DNA of 64,000 nucleotides from Persicaria tinctoria (lineage: Eukaryota > Streptophyta > Magnoliopsida > Caryophyllales > Polygonaceae): assembly GCA_037127255.1 (NCBI GenBank), contig JBANSL010000004.1:50851702-50915701 (forward strand), read 5' to 3'. Position 1 is the first letter of the stretch. Every line of letters starts with the position of its first letter. Positions 45,811 to 58,499 of this stretch are shown here, in pieces. The notes beneath the pieces are model-generated. The model searched no databases. It saw only the letters and a program-made list of their open reading frames with translations, and was not told the DNA's origin. Made by a program: the position numbers and the translations under genes.

Positions 45811-46201
45811 CGAGTACACTTGGCTTCAGCTTTTTGCTCTGTTCTTAAAACGCACTTTCCCGAGTCATCGTTCGTCGGATTGACGGATATGACCATGCGT
45901 TGGAAAGCTCTTTTCGAGGGTTACAACTTTCATGAAGACATCAAAGCTTGATTCCGAATGATGAATACCGAAAAATGGCCTTTTCTCCAGCTGCACCATT
46001 CTTAGCTTCTCCATGAGTTTCCTTTAAGCTCCAAAGTGCGTCCGATTTCTGTCAAATATAACCAAAACTTGTGTAGACCTCCATATATTGCAAATAAGTG
46101 TAAAATACACAGATTCTGTATTGTTCTAACCCAAATGTATGCAATATATATGCAGAAATCGAGATAGAAATAAGTGTAAAACATGGCAAATTAGGCTTAC
46201 A

Positions 46202-46250
46202 ACAAACACCCCATACTTAAGCTTGCTTGTCCTCAAGCAATACTTTTAAT
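46202..46250 (-). promoter_or_regulatory. Family A 3' polypurine motif
   Basis: Minus strand reads ttgaggacaagcaagcttaa then gtatggggtgtttgt, abutting the LTR start. Confidence 0.75.
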
Positions 46251-47688
46251 TGTCATTCAGGGGAATAAATCAAAACTCTCAACATCTTAGATTCATTCTC
46301 ATATATCCCTGCAATCAATTACCATCCTCGAAAAGGTACTAGTGTCACAGATCCATGCATGTGCAAATATACAAAAGCAACATCTACTCACAAAAGGAGG
46401 GTTATGCAAAAACAATTTTTATGTGACAAAGCATTAATAATCAAGAGGACTTTAATTTAAGCTCAAATAAGGAGTAGATTGGTAAAAGGCTAAAAGGTGG
46501 GCAATTTTTGGCAATGTGGTGCTTTTGATCCGGGGAAATGGAGTACTTTCCAAACTTTCATACCACATTCTTTCTCATTAGATTCATCACCTTTCATAAT
46601 TCTTTTATCAATAATTTTGCTTTTCCCTCTCTAACCTCAGCACTGCCTTCTCGCGAGTCGCAAACATGGGTGTCATGAATGACCCCAGATACTTAGTGCT
46701 TTGGACTCCTCACAATGTGTCCCATCTCTCCAAACTATTATCTCAGAGAGCAGGGTCAATCTACCTTTATCTCCTAAGGTGATTGGATTTTCTTTCACTC
46801 ATTAAATTTTCCATATAATTCAAACAATTTCCTTCCAAACTCCAATAATGATAATCTAAACAACCATATAACAATCTCCATAATGTAACATCATTCTCAA
46901 CATAATCCCCGGATAAGGTAAAGAATGACAAATATTTAAATCATGTGGAGCAATATATGAAATAAGGCATTAGTCTGGCTTTTGTGATGCATAAGCATGG
47001 GTAAGGCTAGGATTATAAACAATGAGCATTATATGGAAATATAAAGTCCTCCATCATCTTATCATGCACATGTCAAAAGCAACTTCAAATTTTACCTCCT
47101 TTCATGGTTTTCAAGAAAATATTGCACTTCATTGTCACTTCCCTTTACTAGGCAATTTCATGCTATATCTCTAATGAATCCAATTTTTCATCGTCGAGTT
47201 CAATATAAGCTTCCATGACATTATTCAAATTTTCAATGGGGGTCATTTTTCAAACTTTGGAAAACATGCATATAAGCACATAAATCAATAATGCATTCCA
47301 AAATAGCCATGTAGCAATTCAAAGAAATAAATTTGAAATATGCACAAATAATGTCAAATATGGAAAATAATGCATAAAGTAAGCCCTTCCCCCACCCCAT
47401 ACTTAAACATTACAGTGTCCTCACTGTATAAAAACAAGGGTAAAGAAAGAAACTCACAAGACAGATGTGCAGGGCCTCACAATTTTGAATGGAAGCACCT
47501 CCTGGGCCAAGTATGAATGTAGCTTGCTTCTATCCATGGACCTGAAAAGTGTAGAAGACATATACCCACAATAGAAAAACTAAAAGGTTCCAAACCAAAA
47601 ACAAACAAAGTCCAAAAGTTCCAAAAATAAATGTCTATTTACAAGCTCTAGATTTTATAGTCGCTAGGCCGACTTTCTCCATTTAGCT
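46251..47688 (-). mobile_element. Family A 3' internal non-coding region
   Basis: AT-rich, no ORF. Conserved at 61900-63120 in the opposite orientation. A second polypurine-like motif lies at 47386-47435 (minus: tgaggacactgtaatgttta, agtatggggtggggg), 1.2 kb from the first. Confidence 0.7.
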
Positions 47689-48066
47689 TTAGCCTGGCTC
47701 ATCTTTGTCCGGAGGTATAGGTGGATCTGGTGGTTCCTCCGGTGGTGGAAAGCGTGGGATGTCATCCGGAGGCATCATGTGAAGAAGCTTAAACCTCCCC
47801 GAGTGGACGCTCCATGGCTCCACCCATCCATCTTTCTGGGCTCCAGCTAGCATGCATAAAGGAATATATAAAGGAAATTTGCATACCTCATCATCATACC
47901 TCTTCCGCTCCATTGGTTGATTTATTTGCGCGTCTCCACCACAGCAAAATGGTGGAGTGGGAAGAGATATTTCCACCTCATCGTGCGGGGCTTCATGCCA
48001 CTTTGCTAGGACCCCATAATTGAATATTAAAATCGGTTGCTCAAAATCATCGGGGATAGCCTTCAC
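47689..48066 (-). CDS. Short ORF in family A element, function unknown
   Basis: 125 residues (MKAIPDDFEQPILIFNYGVL ... PPPEEPPDPPIPPDKDEPG), Pro-rich at the C terminus. It follows the coiled-coil ORF at 48126 after a 60-base gap and may be its continuation after a frame break. I do not recognise any gag or pol motif. The GRFKLL segment loosely resembles GRFELK in the remnant ORF at 58112-58480 of another element. Confidence 0.45.
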   Translation of the reverse strand: MKAIPDDFEQPILIFNYGVLAKWHEAPHDEVEISLPTPPFCCGGDAQINQPMERKRYDDEVCKFPLYIPLCMLAGAQKDGWVEPWSVHSGRFKLLHMMPPDDIPRFPPPEEPPDPPIPPDKDEPG

Positions 48067-48125
48067 TTTATAAGGTAAAAGCGATCTTGGAATGCCCTAG
48101 GCAGCAATGTCCAACTTCTTCTCTT

Positions 48126-48428
48126 CTAGTGCTTCTTCTTCTTGGGATCCTTCATATGATTCATCAACAATAGGTAGCAAAGTAGGAATGAAATTCGAGG
48201 AAGGACATACCTGGTTGTTACCTGGTTGTCGACATCGAGTGGGTCAATTGGCTCGTCGAGAGGAGGGCATGGTCCTTTAGACTGAATGGAAGCCTCAAGC
48301 CTTCGGATTTCGTCTTCCAACCGAGCTATTTCCCTTAATCGTGACTCCTCCACTGCGATCCTATTTCTCCGTCTCAAATCTTGATACCATTCTTCCCATG
48401 CAGGATTCCCTTCGACAAAGTCTTCCAT
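48126..48428 (-). CDS. Short coiled-coil ORF after the PBS, family A
   Basis: 100 residues. Residues about 25-50 (RLREIARLEDEIRRLEASIQ) are a heptad-type coiled coil; the C terminus ends in a basic run. It starts about 170 bases downstream of the PBS, where gag would begin, but lacks gag motifs. An ORF of similar position and character occurs in the element at 59613-60338. Confidence 0.5.
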   Translation of the reverse strand: MEDFVEGNPAWEEWYQDLRRRNRIAVEESRLREIARLEDEIRRLEASIQSKGPCPPLDEPIDPLDVDNQVTTRYVLPRISFLLCYLLLMNHMKDPKKKKH

Positions 48429-48598
48429 CTTTGTACCTAAGCTTTGAAATCACAATCAAGAACACAAATTAGTGGTAAAAGCATGGCACCCAGTTGGTAC
48501 CGGTGAGGTATGTGGTGGTAGGGTATGTGATAGGGTAAGAAAAAGGGATGGGCTTTTCTGAACCTTCAACACAATTAAACTAGGCGCGATTGATATCT

Positions 48599-48615
48599 CC
48601 CCGGCAACGGCGCCA
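48599..48615 (-). promoter_or_regulatory. Tat/Athila-type primer binding site
   Basis: Minus strand tggcgccgttgccgggg, three bases after the LTR end. This is the conserved site of plant Tat/Athila/Ogre elements. Confidence 0.88.
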
Positions 48616-48618
48616 ATT

Positions 48619-49347
48619 TGACGAGAGGGTTTCTCGACCAAATAAATTTGTAGTCAAGACCCCGCTATAGGATAGTGGAGTCAGGTTCGTCCTCAGGAGA
48701 GAAGTCAGCGGTTCTAGGTTTAGTTTGTTTTGGGGTTCAGGGATAGCGGGAAAAGGTGGGGAGGTTGTTGTCGACAAAGAATAAAGGGGTCGATGTCGAT
48801 TGATGGAGAGGGAATGGTGGTTGGTGTTGGGTAGAATATGTGCCGAATAAAAATAATAAAATAAAACAAATGAAGATGCAAAATTCCAAGGTTAGGGATC
48901 ACCACAACAATAAACATATGTGTAGATCATAAATCACATAAAGATGCATGCTTTATATCAAAGAATCGACTTTCGCAAATTCCAACAATTTAGGTGATAG
49001 AGGCTCTCGCATAAAAACCTAATTTGTTTCTACCTTTTCTTAATTAGGATTAGTCGGCTCTCGCAAATAAACCCTAATTACTATCCAATTCATAATAAGA
49101 TCATTTTCGCTTCAATATCATGAATAAGGAATTTCCTCAACTCTCGCAAAGGATTAAGCATATAGGTAGATGATGATAAAGACATATAAATTCATGGATT
49201 CATAAATCAAACAAACATATCTATGTTAGGATCACCCCAACCCTAGAAGAAGAAAATTAGAAACAAACCATCATAAAAGAAATTAACTTTAACATAAAAT
49301 AAACTAAAACTTACAAAACCTTCCAAACGTTCCTCCTCTCTCGCCTC

Positions 49348-49425
<78 letters not shown>

Positions 49426-50065
49426 GCGCCCTAAGACGACTTGACTTGAATGAATGAAAATCAGCCCCCTAGGGCTTTATTTATAGCCTTCTAATCCTTG
49501 CTATTCAATGATAGAATATCTCTATCTATATCTAAAATTATATCTAAAACTTTAAAAGATAAATAAAAGCAATTTAGGAATTAAATCTAAAAGGAAAAGA
49601 TAAATCTAAATAGGTAAGATGTCTTCATGTTGATAGATCTCCCTTCCATAGATAGAACTTGGTCAAATTTGGATAGAATCTCGGTCAACTCGTCTTCCTT
49701 CGTGCCCAAGTAACTCCAACTCGACCCGGAATGCTCACGGCGACGCGTTTCCAGAACCTGGTCTACTCGATCTCGACAAGGGCTCATCGATCTCGACTAG
49801 GATTCGTCGTCGACTGGACTTCTCGGGTGACTCTGCTCGACATGCTCGGATCTGGGCTCCTGGGTGTCGTCGATCTCGACTAGGGCTCCTCGAGGTCGAC
49901 TAGGGGTGTGGTCGAAGACGGCTCGGACTGACGCAGGGTGGCTCCTCGATCTCGACAAGGCCTCGTCGAGGTCGAGTAGGGTTGGCTCGGCGTCTCCGTT
50001 TTCGGCTTCTCGACTTGGCACAGCTCGTCGACTCCGGACATGGCTCCTCGATCTCGACAAGGCCT
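48619..50065 (-). mobile_element. Family A 5' LTR, truncated
   Basis: Matches 44257-45690; the remaining 500 bp are missing where another LTR begins at 50066. Confidence 0.88.
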
Positions 50066-51419
50066 TGATGGACGGTTTGTAGTCGACTAAACCGTATCAA
50101 AATAAATTCGAACCTACCTAACTAATGTAGTGTGGTAAGCACGAGTCGATCCCACAGAGAATCAAGTTTTTCCTAAGTTAAGTTTATTTACCAATTAGTA
50201 TGAAACTGGGGGTTTTGAGTGGTGTAAATAAGAAAGAACATAAAATAAACTATAAACAAATTGAAGGAGATAACAATTAATAAAATAGTTTCATCTACAA
50301 ATATCCACTTTATTTGGTTGAATTGATATTGTAACTTCCTCTTGTCCTTTTAGTTTTCCTATGAATGTCCTTGTCCCGACCTAATATAGTTACTAGTCCA
50401 ACCAGTCCTAGAAACCCTTATCAATCGAACAGTCCCTAAAGAAGGATTTAACCCAATTGATAGCTTTAAGTTCAGAGATTAACCAAGGTATTTGCAGTCC
50501 CTAAAGAGGGATTTAACAACACATCCAACTTCCTACTCATTCAATTAGTTCAACCATCCCTAAAGGAACAAGTTTACCACTTGGGTTAAGGTTCACAACC
50601 AGGAATCTACAAAACCCTAGCAATTGAATTGATTCTAACTAGTTGCGCGGGCTAGATAGAATAAAACAATAGACAATCAAGCACAAAGAAGTCGAAACAT
50701 TCAATATAGAAAATAAGGAACAAAATTCAGAAACTCACAATCAATCAAACAAATCTTCAAATTGTAGACGAAACGGGAGAATTTAGGTCTCCATAAAAAT
50801 AAAATAAAACATACTTAGGGTTAATGGGGAAGCAAAGTATGTCGGCCGTATACTGTATCACGTTTTTCGGCCTCCCCTTCGATTGCCGTATGAATGTATA
50901 TATATATATCATATGCTAATTTCTATCTATCCTAATATAAATATAATATAAATATATCTATCCAACTAATCTATCTAAACTAATTATAATAATGATAATA
51001 AAAATAGTAACATGCAGCGCACACTACAAAAAAAAAACAGTTTAGAAACGGCTACATGCCGTGGCGAAAAGCTCATTTGCCGTGGCAAAAGGGTGGTAGC
51101 AACGGCTATAGCCACGGGAACCCAGCCGTGGCGAAACCTTCGGTGGCAAAAGAGTCTGACGACGGGATTTGCCGTCGCTAGATTAAAGGGCCACGGTATA
51201 GCCGTCGCTACAAACGATTCCGAAGCGAATTAGGCCAAAACAGCTGCGATGGGAAGCTGCCGTGGCTATAAAGTTTTCCCGCTAAAATTTTGGCGGTTTT
51301 CCCCTTGTTAGCGACGGCAAGCTGCCGTTGCTAAGCGTAGCCAATATCTTATTTTATTTATTCCGTTTGCGACGACAAGAGCCGTGGCCAATGGTGAAGC
51401 ATTTTCCCTGTTTCACCTG

Positions 51420-53550
51420 TTCGGATCGATCCTCCCTGTTTTAATTCTAATCACATACATTTTGCTAATCAACAATAACCAAATCTCAAATATGTTGCAA
51501 CCATAATAGAATATGCCATATAACATATATAGATTTAATATACGAATTAACATTCGAAACACACCTACATACTAGTGATTTAAGTATATAACAAAAATAT
51601 GCTCCAAAGTCCGGAGTTTTAGCATTCCGACAAAAGGTGTGAGTGTACATACACTCATGGAGCCAAACAAAATCATACTTGTTCTTTTGGTGCTAAAATA
51701 TTGCCATCTCAACGAGCAACTTGTGGAGAATCTCTTCCAACTTCGTCAGAAAAAATATCATCATCTTCTTCTGTCGACATGTCTCCTGATTTCTCGGGAG
51801 ATACGAGAATAACTCCATCTCCTATAGATTCCTTGAGTTGCACACTTGTTGTCTATATATAATAGAAAAGCATAGAAAACGTAAGGAATATTGAGAGCAA
51901 TAGACATGACTTTAACTAAGGCAATTTATATAAAGTAGTTTCAATCAATTAAAAGGAAACAAACTGGTTGGGTCCCCATATTGGATAATGATAAGAGAGG
52001 TCATACAACATGCTATTATTGAATGATAAAAAACATAAAAACATCTACAAACAGATCATGAGCAAATTGGTGATGTACAACAAATAAACATATGACATAT
52101 AAACCTCAAAGGAATAAATAAAAGCACTTGTCACTACAAAATGCAAAAACAAACAGACTATGAGCAAACTGGTGATGCGGGGGAAACGAAGAATCCATGG
52201 CTTAATCTTCCAAATGCAGAGATTAGAATAAGTATGGCATTTGCTGAACATGGTTTTCCTGGTGAAGTAAAACATAAATGCAAGACTTACATACTGTTGA
52301 TCAAGACAAATTCAAGACACTCAATAAATAAGAAAAGAGAGAACTTGACAAAATCATTCTGAAGCAAATGAAACTATCAGATTATGAGTAAGAGTGAAAA
52401 TCAGTAAGTGGCGCAGATATTAGCAATTATAATTGATGTGTACCAAGTGAATTGAGAGCTTGAGATCAAGCTGTGCAAAACTGATGGGGAAACAAAGAAA
52501 GAATTTCAGTAGAAGATGAAGGTGTTTAGGGCCAAAGTAGGATTCAATAATTAAAAGACCTAACTATTGGCTAGCTAGAATATAGAAGATTGACAATGAA
52601 AATCAACTAAAGCTCTTGGATCAAGACCTGTGCAGATCAGTGCCACAACCAAAAAGAATAGAATGTCAGCAAAACTACAAACAAGTACCTGTAAATCACT
52701 TGAAAGATCTTTCATATTGTCTTACGAGAGCTTTTTCTCATATCAAAGGGAAAAAAAAGTTGAGTTATCACTATTCGCAAACCAGAAAAATCTAATCACA
52801 TTTCAAAAATAAATCCAAAAAGATAATAATACATGTTCCAAGACTCAAGGGAGAACTTTATCTCTATACATGTCAAGGTTGACACCCTCTATTTGACTTA
52901 AAACATGAAGATTCTTCCCAACCTGAGAACGAAATATATAGAGCAAATTACAAGTCTCGTAAGTGTCCTAGCCACCATAGCTGAGTGATTTATCAGTTTC
53001 AGGATAGTGATATTATCAAACACTAAAACATAAAACCGCAATACAATAACGATAGAAAGGTATAAAGTTGCCAAACAAGAGACGCAACAACATCTACATT
53101 CTTCCAGGTTTCTTATGAAATCTCCACACTCCACAAAAAAACAAATTGCAATATATATTGATACAAATCTATAGAGTCCCAATAAAAGGAATAAAAATCA
53201 GCAAAAGAATCAATAAAATAGACATTGTCCATATCTAAGAGAAATAGCAAAGAAGACCGTGAAAGACTGAAAATAAATCCTTACAGATGGAAAATAGTAG
53301 AGAAAGTGAAAGCAATATTTACACTAAGAGTAAAAAAATCAGTCACCAACAACACATCCAGTCAACTCAATTCAATAGCAAGCTAAACAGGACACAAGGC
53401 AGAAAAGATGGTACAAGTTTGATGATGTATAAAGATACTTTCAGATGCATAAAATAGACCAAAAAAATATAACATGTATACATTCCTGAAGAGAAAAAAA
53501 AAGGCAGGAAAAAAAGAGTGTGATGAAGACTAATAAATTGATCAAAGATG
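51420..53550. other. CACTA interior, no recognisable gene
   Basis: AT-rich, intron-like. A few exon-like patches could not be assigned. Confidence 0.45.
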
Positions 53551-53560
53551 AGGAACATAC

Positions 53561-53671
53561 TGGTTTGTCTTTGTATTTCCTCTCAAGATAATCCAAGTCT
53601 AGCAGCACATGCTTGCAATTTATACAATAGTATGTCCAGAAATCTAATACAACCACCTTCCCTTTCAAATC
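53561..53671 (-). pseudogene. Captured thioredoxin-like exon, SOQ1-like
   Basis: One exon of exactly 111 bases between a ctacag acceptor and a GTATGT donor. It reads [20 protein letters not shown] then [17 protein letters not shown]. The LDFWTY.CINC.HVL.DL signature belongs to the thioredoxin-like domain of plant SOQ1 (NHL-repeat protein of the chloroplast that suppresses quenching). The CINC redox pair is kept. Phase and splice sites are preserved; the rest of the gene is absent. Confidence 0.75.
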
Positions 53672-54511
53672 CTGTAGAAAAGAGAGAAGAGTTTAACTTA
53701 AGAGTGGACAAATTCAAAAGATTATATATTTAACTTAAGAGTGGACAAAGTCACCCCCTCTCTGATCCCAAGAAGGCGGGAAAAAGTGGCTGCCAGTTCT
53801 AACAGGGCGTTGTAGTCTTGCTACTTTATGCGCTAGTGTGCTGCTCATTCAATATTGATTTCACCATTTCTCTAATAAACGAAAGAGTAGACAATGAGAG
53901 AAACAGAGACTTAAAGTGGAAAGTAGCTCAAAGACTTAAACAGAGAAAGCATAAAACAAAGAGCCTTACACCGTGTTAAGAATTACTATGTTAGATTCAT
54001 ACTAGATAACCATAAAGTTGACAAGTAACCTCCTAAATCCAACTCTCACTATGGGAACTTGGAAGTCTATAATGGTGAGAACAGAAAATAATTATACCTG
54101 AGAAGCTCATCTCAAAATGGCTCCTTGCAAGCATTGAACCACTCGCTGCTTTTTGGCATCAGAGCTAATTGGAGTCTCATCTTTGTGCCTCATGTAGAAT
54201 TCCTAAAAATTTATGACATAACAAGTGTTAAAACAAACTGTATTTTTTTAGATCAACATTGCATCAAAACATTTGATACTGAAAGAGCACAAGGTGTAAA
54301 AGCTATTTACTAGATATAATATAAAGGTAGACAACCTCCATAAAAAAAAAGTATACTAAGTAGTCAAGGCAATTCTTATTCGTAATAAAAATTAATCACC
54401 AGAAGAAAGTAGTCTTAGAAGTATAAACTTTACAATGAAGATAGAAAGAAAAATTTAGATAAGAGACAAGGCATTACTCAATTTCTGTGGCTTCCTTATT
54501 GAAATCAACTT

Positions 54512-54687
54512 CTTCCAGCATTGACTCTCTTATGCCTTTCACGGTTCCAACCTAAAAGACGACCAAAGTCATGACCCAGGTAGCTGTCATAATCACTTGC
54601 ATAAGACCGTTCAAGCCTCACAAAATCGCATGTAAGATGATTGCCGACATGGAGAAGAATCCCAACCACAATAGCTCCAGAAATGGT
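54512..54687 (-). pseudogene. Captured RBOH (NADPH oxidase) exon 2
   Basis: After a ctgcag acceptor it reads TISGAIVVGILLHVGNHLTC then DFVRLERSYASDYDSYLGHDFG. Within the ferric-reductase membrane domain, HVGNH contains heme-region histidines. It joins in phase to the exon at 55562-55870. After about LGHDFG the match fades. Confidence 0.78.
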
Positions 54688-55561
54688 CTGCAGAAAATTA
54701 AATCCACCACAATTAAAAGGTAACAGAATAAGAGCAATAAACATAGGTCAGTTGTAACTTGATTGTTAGTCTTTTTACTAACAAAGGTAACAGAATCTAG
54801 CTTAAGGATCATGATCACTGCTAAATTGCTAATATCAGCGGTGATCCATTTAGACAATGAACTGTTCTGAAACTATTTATCTTTTCACTGAATTGAACAA
54901 TTAGTTTTATTACTAGGACCATTAGTTAAGCATCTTACTTGAAAATTTTGCATTCTTTTTTCAGAAGAGAATTTTGTACTCTTACTGCAGGTCTTAATAC
55001 TTCAATTTGCTGTCATATATTGCTAGCAATAAATTTTGACCATGTAATTGGAAACTTTGTCAACATTACGTTAGGTGTACAACAAATTGAAATAAACAAA
55101 TTAAGGTAGTGAGTTAACCCAACAGTTAGGTCACCAGAGCTTATTGACTTTGTACAAGTCATGTATTTTCTTGTTGGATACCTACTAAATTGTTAAATTG
55201 CACAAGTTAACATCAATCCATATTTAACCAGAAATATATTTAACACCAATTAAAATTGTATTTTCTTCTTTCTAGTTGCCTCCAACCTTTTCTGTCTTTA
55301 CTCTTTACCTGTAGCTTTTGTATTTCCATTAGTGAAATATTTCAGCCAATTTAGAACTCGGGCAAAAAGTATTGAAAAGCACTTTGACAATGCTAAAATG
55401 TGCCTAATATTCTCTACTTGAAAGTCACAAGAAAGTAAAATTCTTCATAGGATACCACATGCAAATCCACAAACTTTCACATATGTTTTGCAAGATAAAT
55501 AGTAACATATTATTATATACTCCATATTATATATAGACTGTGGCAATGCAAATAAAAATAC
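54688..55561 (-). other. Retained RBOH intron
   Basis: Lies between a CACAAG|GTATTT donor and the ctgcag acceptor; AT-rich, no ORF. Its presence shows DNA-level capture. Confidence 0.65.
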
Positions 55562-55870
55562 CTTGTGGAAGTTGATGTTATCATCAAAGGGAAGAAGGTG
55601 AGTCAACCTAGTCGACCGGAGCCAAGTTATGGTGTTCCTACAAACAGGGAACAGAATGAGGGCCATATTGAGCTTCAAGGTTTCGGCTGCACCCTTTGCG
55701 GTGGTAAGGCAGTAACCCATGGCTTTGAAGGCATTCTTGTTCTTGTACTGGATGAGAGAGATGCCGATGATGATGAGAGAAGAGAGTGAGGTTATTTTCA
55801 AGCGTAGGGCGTTGGTGGCGGCAAGGCGTTGGTTGTGAGCGACGCGTTGGCGAGTGAGGTAAGGGCGCTT
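55562..55870 (-). pseudogene. Captured RBOH (NADPH oxidase) exon 1
   Basis: Open from 55873. It reads [40 protein letters not shown] and FDDNINFHK, all classic plant respiratory burst oxidase sequence spanning membrane segments 2-3. Residues 1-30 are Arg/Leu-rich and fit the preceding segment more loosely. RBOH proteins run to about 900 residues; EF-hand, FAD and NADPH domains are absent. Confidence 0.85.
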
Positions 55871-58111
55871 CAAGAGAGGTGTGTGAACGGGAGAAGGCGG
55901 CGAGGCGGTGGTGGTGACTGGTGAGTGAGGCTAGGGTTTTCAGATCTGGAAGAAGAGGAGGATAGGGACGAATAACGGAGGGTGGTGGCCGGGTTAGGGG
56001 TTTTCAGATTTGGAGGCGAGGAGCATTGCTTGGCTTCAGATTCGGCGACAATACAAGAGGAGGAGAGGGCCGGCCGTCGGCCGGGAGGCATCCATGGATG
56101 GATATGAGGGACAGAGAGATGGACAAACAAAAGAGGGAGGAAGGGTTTCTAGATCTGAAAGCGATAGTGACTAAAGAGGCATATAAACGGGTTAGCCGCG
56201 GGAACACTACCACCGTTGCTAGTAGGGGTGGCAAAATCGACCCAATAGCCACGGAAATCTTGCCGAAGCTACAAGCAGTGGCTATTGTCTTTGTTTTTCC
56301 GGATTGGAGGCTTGCCGTGGCTAATGCCGTGGCAAAAGGGTATCAATTGCCACGGTAAGCATCTGCCGAAGCTAGATAGTGTGGCGAATTTAATTTTTTT
56401 TTGTAGTGGCAGTAGAACTTCAAGCGGATTCTTCCTTCTGCCTTGCACCGTCCGAATTGCATAAGTTCGTATAGCGCACAATCAGCCGCCAATCCTTCGA
56501 TTTGCAAAATAATCCCCATAAATTCCAAATTCATATGACCAAGCCCGTAAATACCTGAAATATATAAAAACAATAGTGTAGACTCCGAAAACTAAATAAT
56601 ATAAATTAACTATAAAATATATAAAAATGCTCTAAAATAATATGCAAATCTATACTAAAAGCATGAGTAAAATAGACTCTATCAAACTACCCCATGCTTA
56701 GACTTTTGCTTATCCTCAAGCAATGAAAAACAAATATAGAAGTAATTATCCCACAAATAAGATTTCCATGCTATAGTTTTAGAAAAGAAATATCAAGCAA
56801 TAGGAGGAATGAATAAGAGAACAAATATCCTAGCAAATATATGAGCGATCCAATAGTTAAGGCAAATTTAATCCAACCTCACCGGGATAATGTGTTTCAC
56901 TCAAGCTCTCATGTTTTTAGGCTTTAAAGTTCAACTCTCAACTCAATCCAAAATGTTTTATACACCGTGAATGTCATTACTTGCAAACAACATCATGAGG
57001 ACTTTTATAGGATTGTAATGGGGTTCTGGTAGGAACATAAGGCATAAGAAATATTTAGGCTTGTGATGCCAAAAATCCGGGAAAAAGGAACAACAATCAA
57101 CCAGAACAACACCAAAACTTCCATATTTCGCAAACCATTCCAATAACATAAACTCCAATACACATCAAGAAGCACTTTTCGATTTCAATAGCCATACAAC
57201 TCATGCATTTTTTTATTTATTATGATGACTTCTTTTTTTTTATGCTTACTTTTGACCCTAGGTGAATATTATCCTCCCTAGGTCCAAGCTTACTAGACTT
57301 TTACTCCTAAGTGAATTTTATCCTCCTTAGGCCCCTAGTAATAAGTCATCTCTATTGTGCAAGAAGGGTTACCTTATTTTGGCTATGCCTCTCGCAATGC
57401 AAAACATACATACATCATCTCCACTCAAAGCAACTCCAACGTACATAAAGATTTTTCACCAATTCTCCTCCTAATCCCCGGATGTGGTCAGGCAAATCAT
57501 TGGCTATGATATATTTTTGTGGAGCTATAAAAAAGAATAGGCTTTAAGGCTCAGATTGGCTTCAAGAAAAGGATAAAATGTAAGGTGGATAGGGTATAAT
57601 ATGGCTAAAGAAAAGATGCCTCAATCATTTGAAATTTCCAAGCAACAAAGATGTGCAATACGGTATTGAAATAAGAAGCATATGGAGAGTATAATCACAC
57701 AATAAAAGCAAAAGGGAATAATATATAAAGTCCCTATAAGGCCAAAACAAACTCACAAGGGTTATGTTTTTCTTTTTAGATTTCAATTAAACCGTAACTA
57801 TGAACCATACTTGCCCAATTATACTCTCAAATCATGCTCCAAAAATCATTTTCAAGCACTTCAATCAAATTATGGGATTTATGCAATTAAGATCATAAAA
57901 TGAATTAGACGACAAACTAAACCAAGATGGGTATCATTAATAACACTTAAATGCACTGAAATGCACAACAACAAAAATTTGAAAAAAAAAACAAAAAACA
58001 AAAAACTAAAATATATATAAAGACGGAGCTACACTTGAATTCCCCACCCCATGCTTAAAATCTTACTTTGTCCTCAAAGTAAAGAAAATGAATGAAAGAG
58101 GTAGAGAAAAC

Positions 58112-58480
58112 TCACAATGAAATCAAGCATTCAGAACAAGCTTTCAGTTCAAATCGCCCCGGGTGTTCAGCAGAAACTTTCAGCAACTCTCGGATGTAAT
58201 TTGCACTTGTGAACCTTCTTGGAGCCGAAACAATATAGGCAGTCTCCTTTGCGATTTGTCCTGGCCAAAACAAAATACGAAGAAAACACACCACAACCAA
58301 ACACATTCCAACATCCAAGAAAACTATATCATCCAAGAATGATGAACAACAAGGACCATCCAATCCAAATAAAAAATCAGCCCTGATGCTTAGGTGCATC
58401 CATCTTTCGAAAGTAAAATCATGAAAAATTCGATGGATACAAGGAGCATGAGACAAACAGACAACATCAGAAGGACACAA
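58112..58480 (-). pseudogene. Remnant ORF of the LTR element
   Basis: The last 45 codons (APRRFTSANYIRELLKVSAE, HPGRFELKAC) sit just before the second polypurine-like motif, as the short ORF does in family A. The upstream part of this frame appears to be unrelated inserted DNA. Confidence 0.35.
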
Positions 58481-58499
58481 TCCGAATGCATAGAAACAA

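Larger units (their letters stand above)
44257..46201 (-). mobile_element. Family A 3' LTR, 1945 bp
   Basis: Minus-strand start tgtaagcctaatttgcc, end accctctcgtca. Carries a (CT)n microsatellite at 44990-45043 and a GTCGAG/CTCGAT-rich array at about 45360-45800. Confidence 0.88.
44257..50065 (-). mobile_element. Non-autonomous Tat/Athila-like LTR element (family A, minus)
   Basis: 3' LTR 44257-46201, internal region 46202-48618, and 5' LTR 48619-50065, which is truncated by the element starting at 50066. The PBS reads tggcgccgttgccgggg at 48599-48615, typical of Tat/Athila/Ogre Ty3 elements. The two LTRs differ at about 19 sites over the shared 1.45 kb by eye (just over 1%), so insertion is recent. 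The internal region is only 2.4 kb and has no gag-pol, only short ORFs and two polypurine-like motifs. Confidence 0.85.
51022..56408. mobile_element. 5.4 kb CACTA transposon carrying host gene fragments
   Basis: Ends CACTACAAAAAAAA and TTTTTTTTTTGTAGTG, with the 3-bp duplication gca (51019-51021, 56409-56411). Subterminal regions are rich in gccgtggc / gccacgg motifs (51050-51350 and 56180-56370). No transposase is visible. The interior carries minus-strand exons from SOQ1-like and RBOH genes with splice sites kept, and other exon-like patches (for example about 54103-54201). A GC-rich first-exon-like block lies at about 55780-56140. Confidence 0.88.
50066..56684 (-). mobile_element. LTR (about 1.23 kb) split by a CACTA element
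   Basis: Minus-strand start tgatagagtctatttt (56684) and end accgtccatca (50066). A polypurine motif (gcatggggtagtt) abuts the start. The part 50066-50780 is the inverted homologue of the solo LTR end at 30100-30804. The 51022-56408 CACTA insertion with gca duplication lies inside it. Confidence 0.75.
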
